Shown: in pieces, positions 27,478-36,685 of the stretch
How positions within the stretch are numbered: the stretch's first letter is position 1
Layout: each line of letters opens with the position of its first letter
DNA from: Flammeovirgaceae bacterium
Lineage (GTDB): Bacteria; Bacteroidota; Bacteroidia; Cytophagales; Cyclobacteriaceae
Length of the DNA stretch: 64,000 nucleotides
Direction: 5' to 3'
Assembly (NCBI GenBank): GCA_013204595.1
Contig: JABMNK010000031.1
Coordinates: forward strand, 1 to 64,000
Translations under genes and position numbers: made by a program
The notes under the pieces: generated by a model
Database searches by the model: none
What the model saw: the letters and a program-made list of their open reading frames with translations, nothing else
What the model was told of the DNA's origin: nothing

Positions 27478-28060
27478 TTTTGTAGAGGGGGAGTTGACCG
27501 AAAAGTTACCCACTCATGTGATTATAAACATCCATGGGATTGGCTATGAAATTAAAATCTCCCTTATTACCTATGCCCAAATAAAAGCCTTGGACCGGGT
27601 TCGGTTATATACCCATTTTCATGTGAAGGAAGATAGCCATACACTGTATGGATTTTACGATTATTCAGAAAAGTCTAGGTTTCGCGATCTTATAGGGATC
27701 AGCGGTGTGGGCCCTAGTACAGCATTAATGGTCTTATCGAGCTTGTCGGCAGAAGAATTACAATCAGCTATCATCAATGCAAATGTAAAAGTCATTCAAT
27801 CGGTAAAGGGTATTGGAGGTAAAACGGCCGAGCGAATCATTCTTGAGTTAAAGGACAAAATAAAAAAGGAAGATCTTCTTGGAAAAGTTGGTGACTTTTC
27901 TGGTCCTGTTCACAATACATTAAAGAATCAAGCGTTATCCGCCTTAACAACCTTGGGTATAGCTAAACCGGCTGCTGAAAAGACGATTGATTCAATTATG
28001 TCAGAACATGAAGATCTTAGACTTGAAGATCTGATTAAGCTTGCCCTAAAAAGAGTGTAA
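27470..28060 (+). CDS. ruvA: Holliday junction DNA helicase subunit RuvA
   Basis: RuvA binds four-way DNA junctions and recruits the RuvB motor. From the GTG at 27470 the protein has 196 residues with the OB domain ([12 protein letters not shown] at the start), LYGFYDYSEKSRFRDLI (about 59-75), the two helix-hairpin-helix motifs ISGVGPSTALMVLSS and SVKGIGGKTAERIILELKDK, and the short C-terminal domain III. The longest frame opens at 27434 inside maeB, but the family N-terminus fits GTG 27470, which overlaps the maeB stop. The next gene is sprA, 10 bases on. Confidence 0.94.
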   Translation: MINFVEGELTEKLPTHVIINIHGIGYEIKISLITYAQIKALDRVRLYTHFHVKEDSHTLYGFYDYSEKSRFRDLIGISGVGPSTALMVLSSLSAEELQSAIINANVKVIQSVKGIGGKTAERIILELKDKIKKEDLLGKVGDFSGPVHNTLKNQALSALTTLGIAKPAAEKTIDSIMSEHEDLRLEDLIKLALKRV

Positions 28061-28070
28061 AAAACAATTT

Positions 28071-31000
28071 TTGAAGAATCATCTGTTTAATATCAGGGCG
28101 ATTGTTGTGGCAAGCTTAAGCCTGTTTTCAATCAGCCATTTGTATGGAGGAATTGACATTTTGCAGGATAGTACATCAAAAGCTGATTCTATCCCCTATG
28201 AATCGACTCATCGACCTTCCTACGAACCGTCTTTTAGATTCGGAGATCTTTATTCTGATCCTCCGAGCAAATCTTCTATTAATCTAACAGACCCCACAAA
28301 AGTAGTACTGCAAGTAGCGTTTGATTCAGCGGTTAATTATACGATTGAAGAAAAAATAGAGGGTACTGATTTTCGACCACCAGTAAATTTTAGCTTCCAA
28401 GAATATGACGCTTACAATACCCGTGAATTGATAAGAGATTACTGGAGAGAGCAGTCCGTTGGACTAGAAGGCGAAAGTGCTATAGGAGGAAGACGTTTGA
28501 TCCCAAAGCTTTACATAAGCCCTGTGTTTGATCGAATTTTTGGTGGAAGCTATGTGGATATTAAGCCCAGCGGATTTGCTAATCTAGATTTTGGTGGGTT
28601 GTTTCAGTACAACGACAATCCTCAAATCCCTGAGCGCCAGCGTAAAAATGGGGGCTTTAACTTCAACATGCAAATTAGTTCAAATGTAGTGGGTAAGATT
28701 GGGGACAAACTTGCTGTCACTTTCAACTTCGATAATAATAATTCTTTTGATTTTCAAAATGACATGAAAGTTGACTACACGGGGTATGAAGAAGAAATTA
28801 TAAAGAAAATAGAATTAGGTAATGTGAGTATGCCAGTATCTAATAGTCTCATCTCTGGAGCCCAGTCTCTTTTCGGAGCTAAAACACAATTACAGTTTGG
28901 CAAACTATATGTCACCGGTATTGCTTCTCGTCAACAAGGTAAAAATGAAGTAATCACCCTGGAAAACGGTGTTGATGAAAGACAGTTTGAAATCAAGGCA
29001 TCTAATTATGATGAAAACAGACATTTCTTTTTGGGGCATTTTTTTAGAGAAAATTATGAAAACTGGCTTGGTGGGCTCCCGCAATTAATCTCAGGGGTCA
29101 ACGTAACTCGGGTTGAAGCATATGTACTCAACCGGAGCAATAATACAGCGACGACAAGAAATTTTGTATCCTTAATGGACTTAGCTGAAGGTACTGATGT
29201 TTATAATGAATCTATTGGGAGTTTAAGAGGAGGCCCATCAAAAAACGGCGCCAACGATCTTTACCAAAATCTAATTTCCTTGCAGGGTGCACGTAGCCCA
29301 AATCTTATTAATGAATTATTAGAATCAAATTATGGCATGACCGAATCCACTGATTTTGTCAAAGTTACTACTGCGAGGAAGCTTGACTTAACCGAATACA
29401 ATATCAATCGAGAATTGGGCTATATTTCTTTGATAAGAAAACTCCAAAATGATGAGGTTCTAGCAGTTTCCTATGAATATACTTACAATGGTCAAGTCTT
29501 TAAAGTAGGAGAATTATCTGAGGATTATCAAGGATTTGCAGATGAAGAGTTGATTTTTCTTAAAATGCTTCGTCCCAACAAGATCAATACACGCATACCC
29601 ACTTGGGATCTGATGATGAAAAATGTCTATAATTTAAATGCGGGTCAGGTTCAGCAAGAGGGGTTTACTTTGAGAATACACTACAGAGATGATCGCACTG
29701 GAATCGATAATCCCTCATTGCATGAGGGCAGACTAACCAAAGACATCCCCTTGATCCAATTATTGGGTTTAGATCAACTCAATAGAAACAATGACCGTCA
29801 GAAAGATGGTAATTTTGACTACATCGAAGGGATAACTATTACGTCCAAGACGGGGATCATCATTTTTCCCGTTTTGGAGCCATTCGGGCCTAAATTAAAA
29901 AGTTATTTTGACCCAAGTTCGGAGGCAGAGCTCATTGATAAATATGTCTATGACACGCTTTATAGAAGCACTAGGTCAGATGCCGAACTGTCGGCTTCGA
30001 AAGACAAATATTTTATTTTAGGTAAATACAGCGGTAGTTCTACTTCTGAAATTTCCTTACCAGGAATAAATGTTGCTCCGGGCTCTGTGGTCGTGACGGC
30101 AGGAAACACTCCATTGACGGAAGGATTGGACTACACAGTTGATTATAATCTTGGCAGGGTAAGAATTTTGAATGATGGAATTATGAGTTCAGGCAAACAA
30201 ATTCAAATTTCTTATGAAAAAGCGGATCTTTTTAATTTTCAGACCCGCTGGCTGACGGGGACCAATCTTGAATACGTTTTCAATGAGAATTTTAGAGTTG
30301 GAGGCACCTTGCTGCATCTAAATGAACGACCTGGAGGCAAGACCCGCTATGCCGTGGGTGACGAACCCAATAAAAACACAAAATATGGGTTTAATATAAC
30401 TTATCAAGCAGAATCGAGATTGCTTACAAAAATGGTAGATGCCCTTCCGCTAATTAGCACTAAGGAAAAGTCAAATATTTCTTTTAATGCAGAATTTGCA
30501 CAATTGATTCCAGGAACTTCCAATTTGGTAGAAGGTGAAGGTACCTCTTACATAGATGATTTTGAAAGTGCCCTTACTTATGGGGGAAATCTTCAATCCT
30601 GGTCAGGATGGAAATTGGCCTCAACACCGAGCACTGTTGAAAATAAGTTCGAAGTGCCTAGTCCAGACAAGGGTAATTTGGGTGTTAATTATAAGCGAGC
30701 GAGATTGGCTTGGTATACCGTTGATAATAGTGTTTTTTATAGTGCCGTTGGAGGAAGACGGCCAGAGAATTTAGCACAAGAGGATCTTGAAAATCACTAC
30801 GAGCGAATTGTTTACCCGCAGGAGATTCACCAGCAGCAAGATCGCACCCTTATTACCACCAATGAAAATATTTTTGATATTGCCTATTTCCCTCATGAGC
30901 GAGGACCCTATAATTATAGTCCCAATTTGGACGGCAATGGATTGCTGATCAACCCCAAAGAAAATTGGGGTGGGATTACCAATCACATCAGTAGTGAGGT

Positions 31001-34000
31001 GGATTTTGACAAAACTAATGTGGAATACATTGAATTTTGGTTAATGGACCCCTTTATAGGATATGATGATGGGAACCCCAATGGAAGGGTATTGGATGGG
31101 CGATTTAATGAGATCAATACTACCGGAGGAAATGTGGTGTTTAATTTGGGGAGTATTTCAGAGGATTATATGAAGGATGGACGACATGGATTCGAAAATG
31201 GACTATCCTCGGATGGAAATGTCGCTAGCGCAATAGCCAATGAATGGGGGTATGTGACACAGGAGCAATTCTTAACGGATCAGTTCGAGAATTCGCAGGC
31301 AAGTCGTACCCACCAGGATGTGGGGCTGGATGGCTTGAAAAATGATGATGAAGCAATATATTTCAAAGATTATATTGACCAACTCAATCTCAGTAGTTCG
31401 GCATTAAATGATATTTTGAAAGACCCCTCAGGAGACAATTTCAAATACTATTTGAATGACGAATACGACCAAGTCAATGCCAAAATTGTTCAGCGATACA
31501 AAAATTACAATGGGCAAGAGGGCAATTCGCCTGTTACTTCTTCTCAGTTTTCGGAGGGAAACAGTGCGACGCCAGATAATGAGGACATTAATCGTGACAA
31601 TACGGTGGCTAGTCTTGAGGCGTATTATGAATATCAGCTCAATTTAAAGCCGGGAGGTCTTGAAGTAGGTAAGCAACATATAGTAGAGAAAGTTATAGGA
31701 AGAAATGGAGAAGCCGACTGGTATCTTTTTAGGGTTCCTGTTAAAAATCCTGATCGTATAGTTGGATCAATTGATGGATTTAAATCCATTCAATACATAA
31801 GAATGTATTTAACTGGATTTAGTCAGCCAGTGGTCTTGCGGATGTCTAGTTTTCGACTAATAGGCAACAAGTGGCGTAAATATCAGGGAAATTTATTCGA
31901 GAAGGGCTTGAACGAAGTGCCTGAAATCACTACATCAGATTTCCAGGTATCTGTGGTTAATGTTGAAGAAAATAGCGTAGGGAGTGATCAAGCCCCTGCC
32001 TATGTAGTGCCTCCTGGACTTGCTCGTGATAGGGACAATACTACTTTTATGAATAGGCGTGAGAATGAGCAATCTCTACAAATTTGTGTAGAGGATTTGG
32101 CAGATAAAGATTCGCGTGCTGTTTACAAAGCTGTAAGTTATGATTTGATCAATTATGGCCGACTTAAATTGTTTTTTTCTGCCCATGCCTATCTGGAATC
32201 AAATCTTAGAGATGATGAAGTATCCGCGTTTTTGCGATTTGGCACTGATTATGATGAGAACTATTACGAGATTGAATTACCCCTAAAAATCACTCAAACC
32301 AACACAGGTGTCACGGGGGAAGAGCTCCGCCGTATTGTTTGGCCTCAAGAAAATGAAATTGATTTGGCGATCAATGAAATCTTGACATTAAAGTCAACGC
32401 GTAATCGAATGAATCTGGACATCCAGGTGCCTTACACACAAAAATCAAACGACGGCAAATATGAGTTGACCATAAAGGGTAGACCCGAATTAAGTTCTGT
32501 TCTCACGATGATGATAGGTGTAAGGAATTTAGGTAGTGATGATCGAGAGGATAAGTCGGTATGCTTATGGATCAATGAATTGAGAGTAACTGACTTTGAC
32601 AAGCAAAATGGATGGGCAGCAAATGCTCGGTTAAATGCCAAATTAGCTGATTTAGGAACAGTGAGTGCCTCAACTCGTTATACTTCGAATGGCTTTGGAT
32701 CTATCCAACAACGGATCTCTGAACGGACACGTCAGGAAAAAATACAATATGATGTCAATGCGACGATAAATTTGGATAAATTCCTTTTTCCTGAAAAAAC
32801 TGGATTGAAAATACCAGTTTATGCAAGCATTGAGCAGTCAAGGGCGACGCCGAAATTTGATCCTTTGGATCCCGACATCCCTCTTGAGGCATCTCTTGAA
32901 AGTTTCGACTCTGAAAAGGACAAGTCAGCCTACAAGGTCTTGGTCGAAGATAGATCCACAAGACGCAGTTTAAATTTTACTAATGTCAGAAAGGATAAGG
33001 TAAATACGGAGTCAGCGAGTAACATTTATGACATAGAAAATTTCGCTATATCCTATGCCTTTAGCGATCAAAATACCACCAATATCAATACCCAACGCCT
33101 TTATCATAAATCAACCAGCGCCGGCCTATCTTATAATTTTTCTCCCAAAGGAGTATTAATTGAGCCGTTTTCAAAGAATAAAAACTTATCAAGTCCCTAT
33201 TTAAAAATGATTAAGGACATTAATTTTTCCCTACTGCCTAGCAGCCTTACCTTCAGAGGAGATTTGAATCGAAATTTCGTTCATACCCAGCTCTATAATG
33301 CCAGATTAACTACAGATGGGATCGATCCGTATTATGAGCGATTATTTACCTTTAACAGAAATTACGGTTTAAGGTGGAATTTATTCAAGGCGATGAGCTT
33401 TGACTACTCGGCGCGGGCAAATGCCGTTATTGACGAATCTGATGATTTTGTAGAAGGAGATATCAACACGAAATATGAGCGCGATTACATCTTAGATCAA
33501 GTGCTTGCACTCGGCAGAATGAAAACATATTCGCAAACTGCTTCATTAAATTTAAAATTGCCTTTTGACAAATTGCCCTTCACGGATTGGCTCAATTCTG
33601 ACGTCAGGTATGCCGTTAGCTATGGTTGGACATCAGGATCCCTTAATCAGGTAGATTCTTTAGGAAATTCATTTGGCAATATAATTAATAATTCAAGAGA
33701 CCGATCCATAACTGGGAAGATTGATATGGTAAAGCTCTATAACAAAGTCACGTTTTTAAAGGCCATTAACGCCCCAGCAAGAAGTAATAGAAGTACGGCC
33801 TCCAATGCCGATAGCGTGAAGAACAATACTGCGGCTAATCTAGGAAAGGGACTGTTAAGGTTAATGATGTCTGTTAGATCAATCAATATGACATATGGCA
33901 TAAAAGAAAACACTAGTTTGTCAGGCTTTTTACCAAATCCTAGTATCATGGGGATGGATTCACTTTGGTCAGCTCCGGGCTGGGGTTTTCTCTTAGGAGA

Positions 34001-35246
34001 ACAAGATGCGGATATCCGGTTAAGAGCCGCTGAAAACGGATGGATTACCCAATCTACTTTTTTGACTTCCCCATTTATGCAATCCGATGCCAGAGATTTG
34101 ACTTTTAATAGCTCAATTGAGCCATTAAAAAGCTTAAAAATTCAGTTAAATGCAAAAAGAACTAGTACGGGCCGCTATCAAGAGATTTTCAGGTTTAATT
34201 CAACTATTGATGATTTTAATTCATTGACACCCTCTAGATCAGGAAGTTATAGTATCACTTACCTAACGCTTCAAACAGCTTTTGAAAAGCAAATAAAAAT
34301 CGCGAATGGTCAGCGATTTGAACAATCCCCAGCATTTGAACAATTCAAATCAAATATTGACATCATGTATTCAAGAATATCAAATACTTTGGAGGCGAGT
34401 GGCCTATCAAATCGATATGACACCATAAGTCAAGACGTGTTGGTTCCGGCATTTTTAGCTGCGTATACGGGAGCAGATGCAGCGACGACGAGTACAAGGG
34501 TTCTGCCATCAATACCGATACCCAATTGGCGTATCGATTTTGCCGGACTGTCTCAATTACCGGGTCTTAAGGATATATTCACCTCAATTAATATTACACA
34601 TAGTTATCGCTCTGTATTTAACATAAATAATTACTCCAATTCTTTGCTCTATGGAGAAAACATGACTTTGGACAATCAAGTTATGGATTATCCATTGGCT
34701 TCTTTGGCTGATAGTATTACAGGAAAGTTGGTTCCTGTATATATTTTAAATCAAGTATCGATTCTAGAGCAATTTGCTCCACTCATAGGGGTAAGTGTTA
34801 AAACTAAGAAAAATCTGAGCGCGAGTGTCAATTATAAGCGTGATCGAAATTTAGCATTGAATCTATCAAATGCACAGGTAACCGAAACCCTCAATAGTGG
34901 AGCTTCAGTAGACGTCGGATGGACCAAGGCAGACTTGATATTGCCCTTTAAGACCAAAGGAAGAACCATTAGCATTAAAAATGATATTACCTTTAGATTG
35001 GCGATGACTCTGCGTGATTCTAAAACGGTCCAACGTAAATTACAAGATACGGACGCAGAGACAGAAAATAAAATCACCAATGGCAATAAGGGATTTCAAA
35101 TCAGGCCGTCGATTGCTTATAAGCTTAATAAACAATTAGATTTGACCATGTATTTTGAAAAAAACACGACAAACCCACTGGTTGGATCTTATCTGAGAGC
35201 TACCACCTCCTTTGGTGTACAATTGAGGTTTAATCTTGCACAATAA
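28071..35246 (+). CDS. sprA: Gliding motility/type IX secretion translocon protein SprA
   Basis: At 2391 residues this is the very large outer-membrane protein SprA (Sov in Porphyromonas), the translocation channel of the type IX secretion system. A signal peptide (AIVVASLSLFSISHLYGG) precedes a typical start with the recurrent PSGFANLDFGG and GGFNFNMQISSNVVGKIGDK regions. The body has many barrel-like strands and domain repeats; GEGTSYIDDFESALTYGG (about 825) is a conserved SprA block. The C-terminus is a strand ending VQLRFNLAQ. The start is TTG at 28071. The ruvA-sprA-gcvH order is characteristic. It implies T9SS and possibly gliding in this organism; no other gld/spr genes are in the window. 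Confidence 0.96.
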   Translation: MKNHLFNIRAIVVASLSLFSISHLYGGIDILQDSTSKADSIPYESTHRPSYEPSFRFGDLYSDPPSKSSINLTDPTKVVLQVAFDSAVNYTIEEKIEGTDFRPPVNFSFQEYDAYNTRELIRDYWREQSVGLEGESAIGGRRLIPKLYISPVFDRIFGGSYVDIKPSGFANLDFGGLFQYNDNPQIPERQRKNGGFNFNMQISSNVVGKIGDKLAVTFNFDNNNSFDFQNDMKVDYTGYEEEIIKKIELGNVSMPVSNSLISGAQSLFGAKTQLQFGKLYVTGIASRQQGKNEVITLENGVDERQFEIKASNYDENRHFFLGHFFRENYENWLGGLPQLISGVNVTRVEAYVLNRSNNTATTRNFVSLMDLAEGTDVYNESIGSLRGGPSKNGANDLYQNLISLQGARSPNLINELLESNYGMTESTDFVKVTTARKLDLTEYNINRELGYISLIRKLQNDEVLAVSYEYTYNGQVFKVGELSEDYQGFADEELIFLKMLRPNKINTRIPTWDLMMKNVYNLNAGQVQQEGFTLRIHYRDDRTGIDNPSLHEGRLTKDIPLIQLLGLDQLNRNNDRQKDGNFDYIEGITITSKTGIIIFPVLEPFGPKLKSYFDPSSEAELIDKYVYDTLYRSTRSDAELSASKDKYFILGKYSGSSTSEISLPGINVAPGSVVVTAGNTPLTEGLDYTVDYNLGRVRILNDGIMSSGKQIQISYEKADLFNFQTRWLTGTNLEYVFNENFRVGGTLLHLNERPGGKTRYAVGDEPNKNTKYGFNITYQAESRLLTKMVDALPLISTKEKSNISFNAEFAQLIPGTSNLVEGEGTSYIDDFESALTYGGNLQSWSGWKLASTPSTVENKFEVPSPDKGNLGVNYKRARLAWYTVDNSVFYSAVGGRRPENLAQEDLENHYERIVYPQEIHQQQDRTLITTNENIFDIAYFPHERGPYNYSPNLDGNGLLINPKENWGGITNHISSEVDFDKTNVEYIEFWLMDPFIGYDDGNPNGRVLDGRFNEINTTGGNVVFNLGSISEDYMKDGRHGFENGLSSDGNVASAIANEWGYVTQEQFLTDQFENSQASRTHQDVGLDGLKNDDEAIYFKDYIDQLNLSSSALNDILKDPSGDNFKYYLNDEYDQVNAKIVQRYKNYNGQEGNSPVTSSQFSEGNSATPDNEDINRDNTVASLEAYYEYQLNLKPGGLEVGKQHIVEKVIGRNGEADWYLFRVPVKNPDRIVGSIDGFKSIQYIRMYLTGFSQPVVLRMSSFRLIGNKWRKYQGNLFEKGLNEVPEITTSDFQVSVVNVEENSVGSDQAPAYVVPPGLARDRDNTTFMNRRENEQSLQICVEDLADKDSRAVYKAVSYDLINYGRLKLFFSAHAYLESNLRDDEVSAFLRFGTDYDENYYEIELPLKITQTNTGVTGEELRRIVWPQENEIDLAINEILTLKSTRNRMNLDIQVPYTQKSNDGKYELTIKGRPELSSVLTMMIGVRNLGSDDREDKSVCLWINELRVTDFDKQNGWAANARLNAKLADLGTVSASTRYTSNGFGSIQQRISERTRQEKIQYDVNATINLDKFLFPEKTGLKIPVYASIEQSRATPKFDPLDPDIPLEASLESFDSEKDKSAYKVLVEDRSTRRSLNFTNVRKDKVNTESASNIYDIENFAISYAFSDQNTTNINTQRLYHKSTSAGLSYNFSPKGVLIEPFSKNKNLSSPYLKMIKDINFSLLPSSLTFRGDLNRNFVHTQLYNARLTTDGIDPYYERLFTFNRNYGLRWNLFKAMSFDYSARANAVIDESDDFVEGDINTKYERDYILDQVLALGRMKTYSQTASLNLKLPFDKLPFTDWLNSDVRYAVSYGWTSGSLNQVDSLGNSFGNIINNSRDRSITGKIDMVKLYNKVTFLKAINAPARSNRSTASNADSVKNNTAANLGKGLLRLMMSVRSINMTYGIKENTSLSGFLPNPSIMGMDSLWSAPGWGFLLGEQDADIRLRAAENGWITQSTFLTSPFMQSDARDLTFNSSIEPLKSLKIQLNAKRTSTGRYQEIFRFNSTIDDFNSLTPSRSGSYSITYLTLQTAFEKQIKIANGQRFEQSPAFEQFKSNIDIMYSRISNTLEASGLSNRYDTISQDVLVPAFLAAYTGADAATTSTRVLPSIPIPNWRIDFAGLSQLPGLKDIFTSINITHSYRSVFNINNYSNSLLYGENMTLDNQVMDYPLASLADSITGKLVPVYILNQVSILEQFAPLIGVSVKTKKNLSASVNYKRDRNLALNLSNAQVTETLNSGASVDVGWTKADLILPFKTKGRTISIKNDITFRLAMTLRDSKTVQRKLQDTDAETENKITNGNKGFQIRPSIAYKLNKQLDLTMYFEKNTTNPLVGSYLRATTSFGVQLRFNLAQ

Positions 35247-35304
35247 TAAACTTTAAGCGTATTTTGTCAGCAGAAAACAGGTAGGTCTTTAAAAAAAGAA
35301 AATA

Positions 35305-35679
35305 ATGAACATTCCCAAAGAATTATTGTACACCAGAGATCACGAATGGATCAAGATCGATGGAGATATTGCTACGGTAGGCATTACCGATTTTGCTCAA
35401 GGAGAACTAGGAGACATTGTTTATGTAGAGATTGAAACCATCGGCGAAACGTTAGAAGCTGAGGCCGTATTTGGTTCTGTCGAAGCGGTAAAAACAGTTT
35501 CAGACTTAATGATGCCGATTACCGGGGAGCTATTATCGTTGAATGAAGAATTGGAAGCTAATCCGGAATTAATTAATACCGATCCTTATGGAGCGGGTTG
35601 GATGGTCAAGATCAAAGTTCAGGACAAAGTAGCCAATTTATTAACATCTGCTGAGTATAGTGCATTGATTGGAGGTTAG
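35305..35679 (+). CDS. gcvH: Glycine cleavage system H protein
   Basis: GcvH carries the aminomethyl group on lipoyl-lysine in glycine cleavage. The 124-residue protein has the start IPKELLYTRDHEWIKIDGD, TVGITDFAQGELGDIVYVE, and the lipoylation motif GSVEAVKTVSDL with Lys63. The C-terminal NTDPYGAGWMVKIK is also standard. Other glycine cleavage genes are not nearby. Glycine made by Tdh and Kbl (threonine route in this window) is a substrate of this system, a metabolic link but not a genetic one. Confidence 0.96.
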   Translation: MNIPKELLYTRDHEWIKIDGDIATVGITDFAQGELGDIVYVEIETIGETLEAEAVFGSVEAVKTVSDLMMPITGELLSLNEELEANPELINTDPYGAGWMVKIKVQDKVANLLTSAEYSALIGG

Positions 35680-35870
35680 CCGTTTTAGCTTACCGATCAC
35701 ATAAAATTGAGAATAAAAGTAAGATCACAGATATTTTTTTTTCTTATTGATTAAATTTCCTTTAATGTTGTAAGCTGCAAAGTTTGAGGAACTGATCAAA
35801 ATGCAGAAGTCAATTGAAATCGATAATATTTAGTGTTAAGCTAAAGAAAAGTTTGAAATAAATTATTTAT
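35680..35870. other. Intergenic gap between gcvH and the tonB-like gene
   Basis: This 191-base AT-rich gap has no open frame of interest, no T-tract terminator and no perfect TAnnTTTG box. The promoter of the tonB-like gene must lie here but I cannot pin it. Confidence 0.4.
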
Positions 35871-36545
35871 ATGGAATTAAAGAAAAATCCTAAACATGAC
35901 CTGACAAAAATGTCGAGCATGTTTCTTAATCTTGGACTTACGATAAGCTTGGCGCTGATAATTTTCGCGTTTGAATACAAAACGTATGATGATACAGGGC
36001 TCCTTGATCTAGGTATGGTGCAAGATGATTTTGAAGATTTAATGGAGATACCACCAACAGAGCAGCCGCCGCCGCCGCCACCAAAAATTCAGCTACCTGA
36101 GATCATAGAGGTGCCTGACGAAGAGGAAATCGAAGAGGAAATCGACTTAGAATTCGATCTTGAAGTTACGGAAGAAGAAGTGGTCGAAGATTTCGTTTTT
36201 GAAGAAGCGCCAGAGGAAGAGGTAGATGAGGTGTTTACAATAGTGGAAGATCAGCCGGCATTTCCTGGGGGGACCTCTGCTTTCTATAAGTTTGTCGGAG
36301 ATAACATGACCTACCCATCCCAAGCAAGGCGAATGGGCATTGAAGGACGAGTTTTTATTCAGTTCGTAGTTGACAAGGATGGGAGCGTAACTGAAGTTAA
36401 GGCAGTTAAGGGAATCGGAGCGGGTTGTGACGAAGAAGCTGAGCGCGTATTGAAATCCTCCCCGAAGTGGACACCTGGCAAGCAGCGAGGTAGAAGCGTT
36501 AAAGTGCGAATGGTACTTCCCATTATCTTTAAGCTGAATAATTGA
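35871..36545 (+). CDS. TonB-family energy transducer
   Basis: The 224-residue protein has a short cytoplasmic start, one membrane helix (MFLNLGLTISLALIIFAFEY, about 14-33), a periplasmic proline run (QPPPPPPKIQLPE, about 65-77), a very acidic Glu/Asp-rich linker (about 80-125), and a C-terminal TonB domain (about 130-224). The domain has AFPGGTSAFYKFVGDNMTYP, GIEGRVFIQFVVDKDGSV and WTPGKQRGRSVKVRMVLPI. It couples the proton-motive force to outer-membrane transporters. No exbB/exbD are adjacent. It is probably one of several TonB proteins in the genome. Confidence 0.93.
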   Translation: MELKKNPKHDLTKMSSMFLNLGLTISLALIIFAFEYKTYDDTGLLDLGMVQDDFEDLMEIPPTEQPPPPPPKIQLPEIIEVPDEEEIEEEIDLEFDLEVTEEEVVEDFVFEEAPEEEVDEVFTIVEDQPAFPGGTSAFYKFVGDNMTYPSQARRMGIEGRVFIQFVVDKDGSVTEVKAVKGIGAGCDEEAERVLKSSPKWTPGKQRGRSVKVRMVLPIIFKLNN

Positions 36546-36560
36546 TATTTTAAAGAAATT

Positions 36561-36595
36561 GAAAAGCTCGTCAAAAAATGGCGAGCTTTTTTTTT
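36561..36595 (+). terminator. Terminator of the tonB-like gene
   Basis: AAAAGCTCG (36562-36570) pairs with CGAGCTTTT (36582-36590) and runs into a T-tract. The longest hutU frame opens inside this hairpin (ATG 36578), which is one reason to move the hutU start to 36686. Confidence 0.9.
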
Positions 36596-36623
36596 GTCAA
36601 GGGGTCAAAAATATTCATAATTC

Positions 36624-36663
36624 ATACCTATCTTGATCTTTTTAAAAAGCAGGAAATAGGTAT
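36624..36663. promoter_or_regulatory. Nested 40-bp palindrome upstream of hutU (candidate operator)
   Basis: ATACCTAT (36624-36631) and ATAGGTAT (36656-36663) are perfect inverted repeats. Between them, separated by 6 bases on each side, lies a second perfect palindrome, CTTTTTAAAAAG (36638-36649), with the same centre. The element ends 22 bases before the hutU ATG. It could bind a dimeric regulator of histidine use, or form a hairpin in the leader. No regulator gene is next to it, and it does not look like the known HutC site of proteobacteria. Confidence 0.5.
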
Positions 36664-36685
36664 ATCCGATCAAATCAGAAAATCA

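Noticed and set aside
28071-35246. Several plus- and minus-strand frames of 60-84 codons inside sprA.
   Set aside because: All are out-of-frame shadows of a single continuous 2391-codon gene.
36578-36685. 36-codon N-terminal extension of hutU.
   Set aside because: It would begin inside an intrinsic terminator hairpin and run through the palindromic element; it does not match urocanase N-termini.
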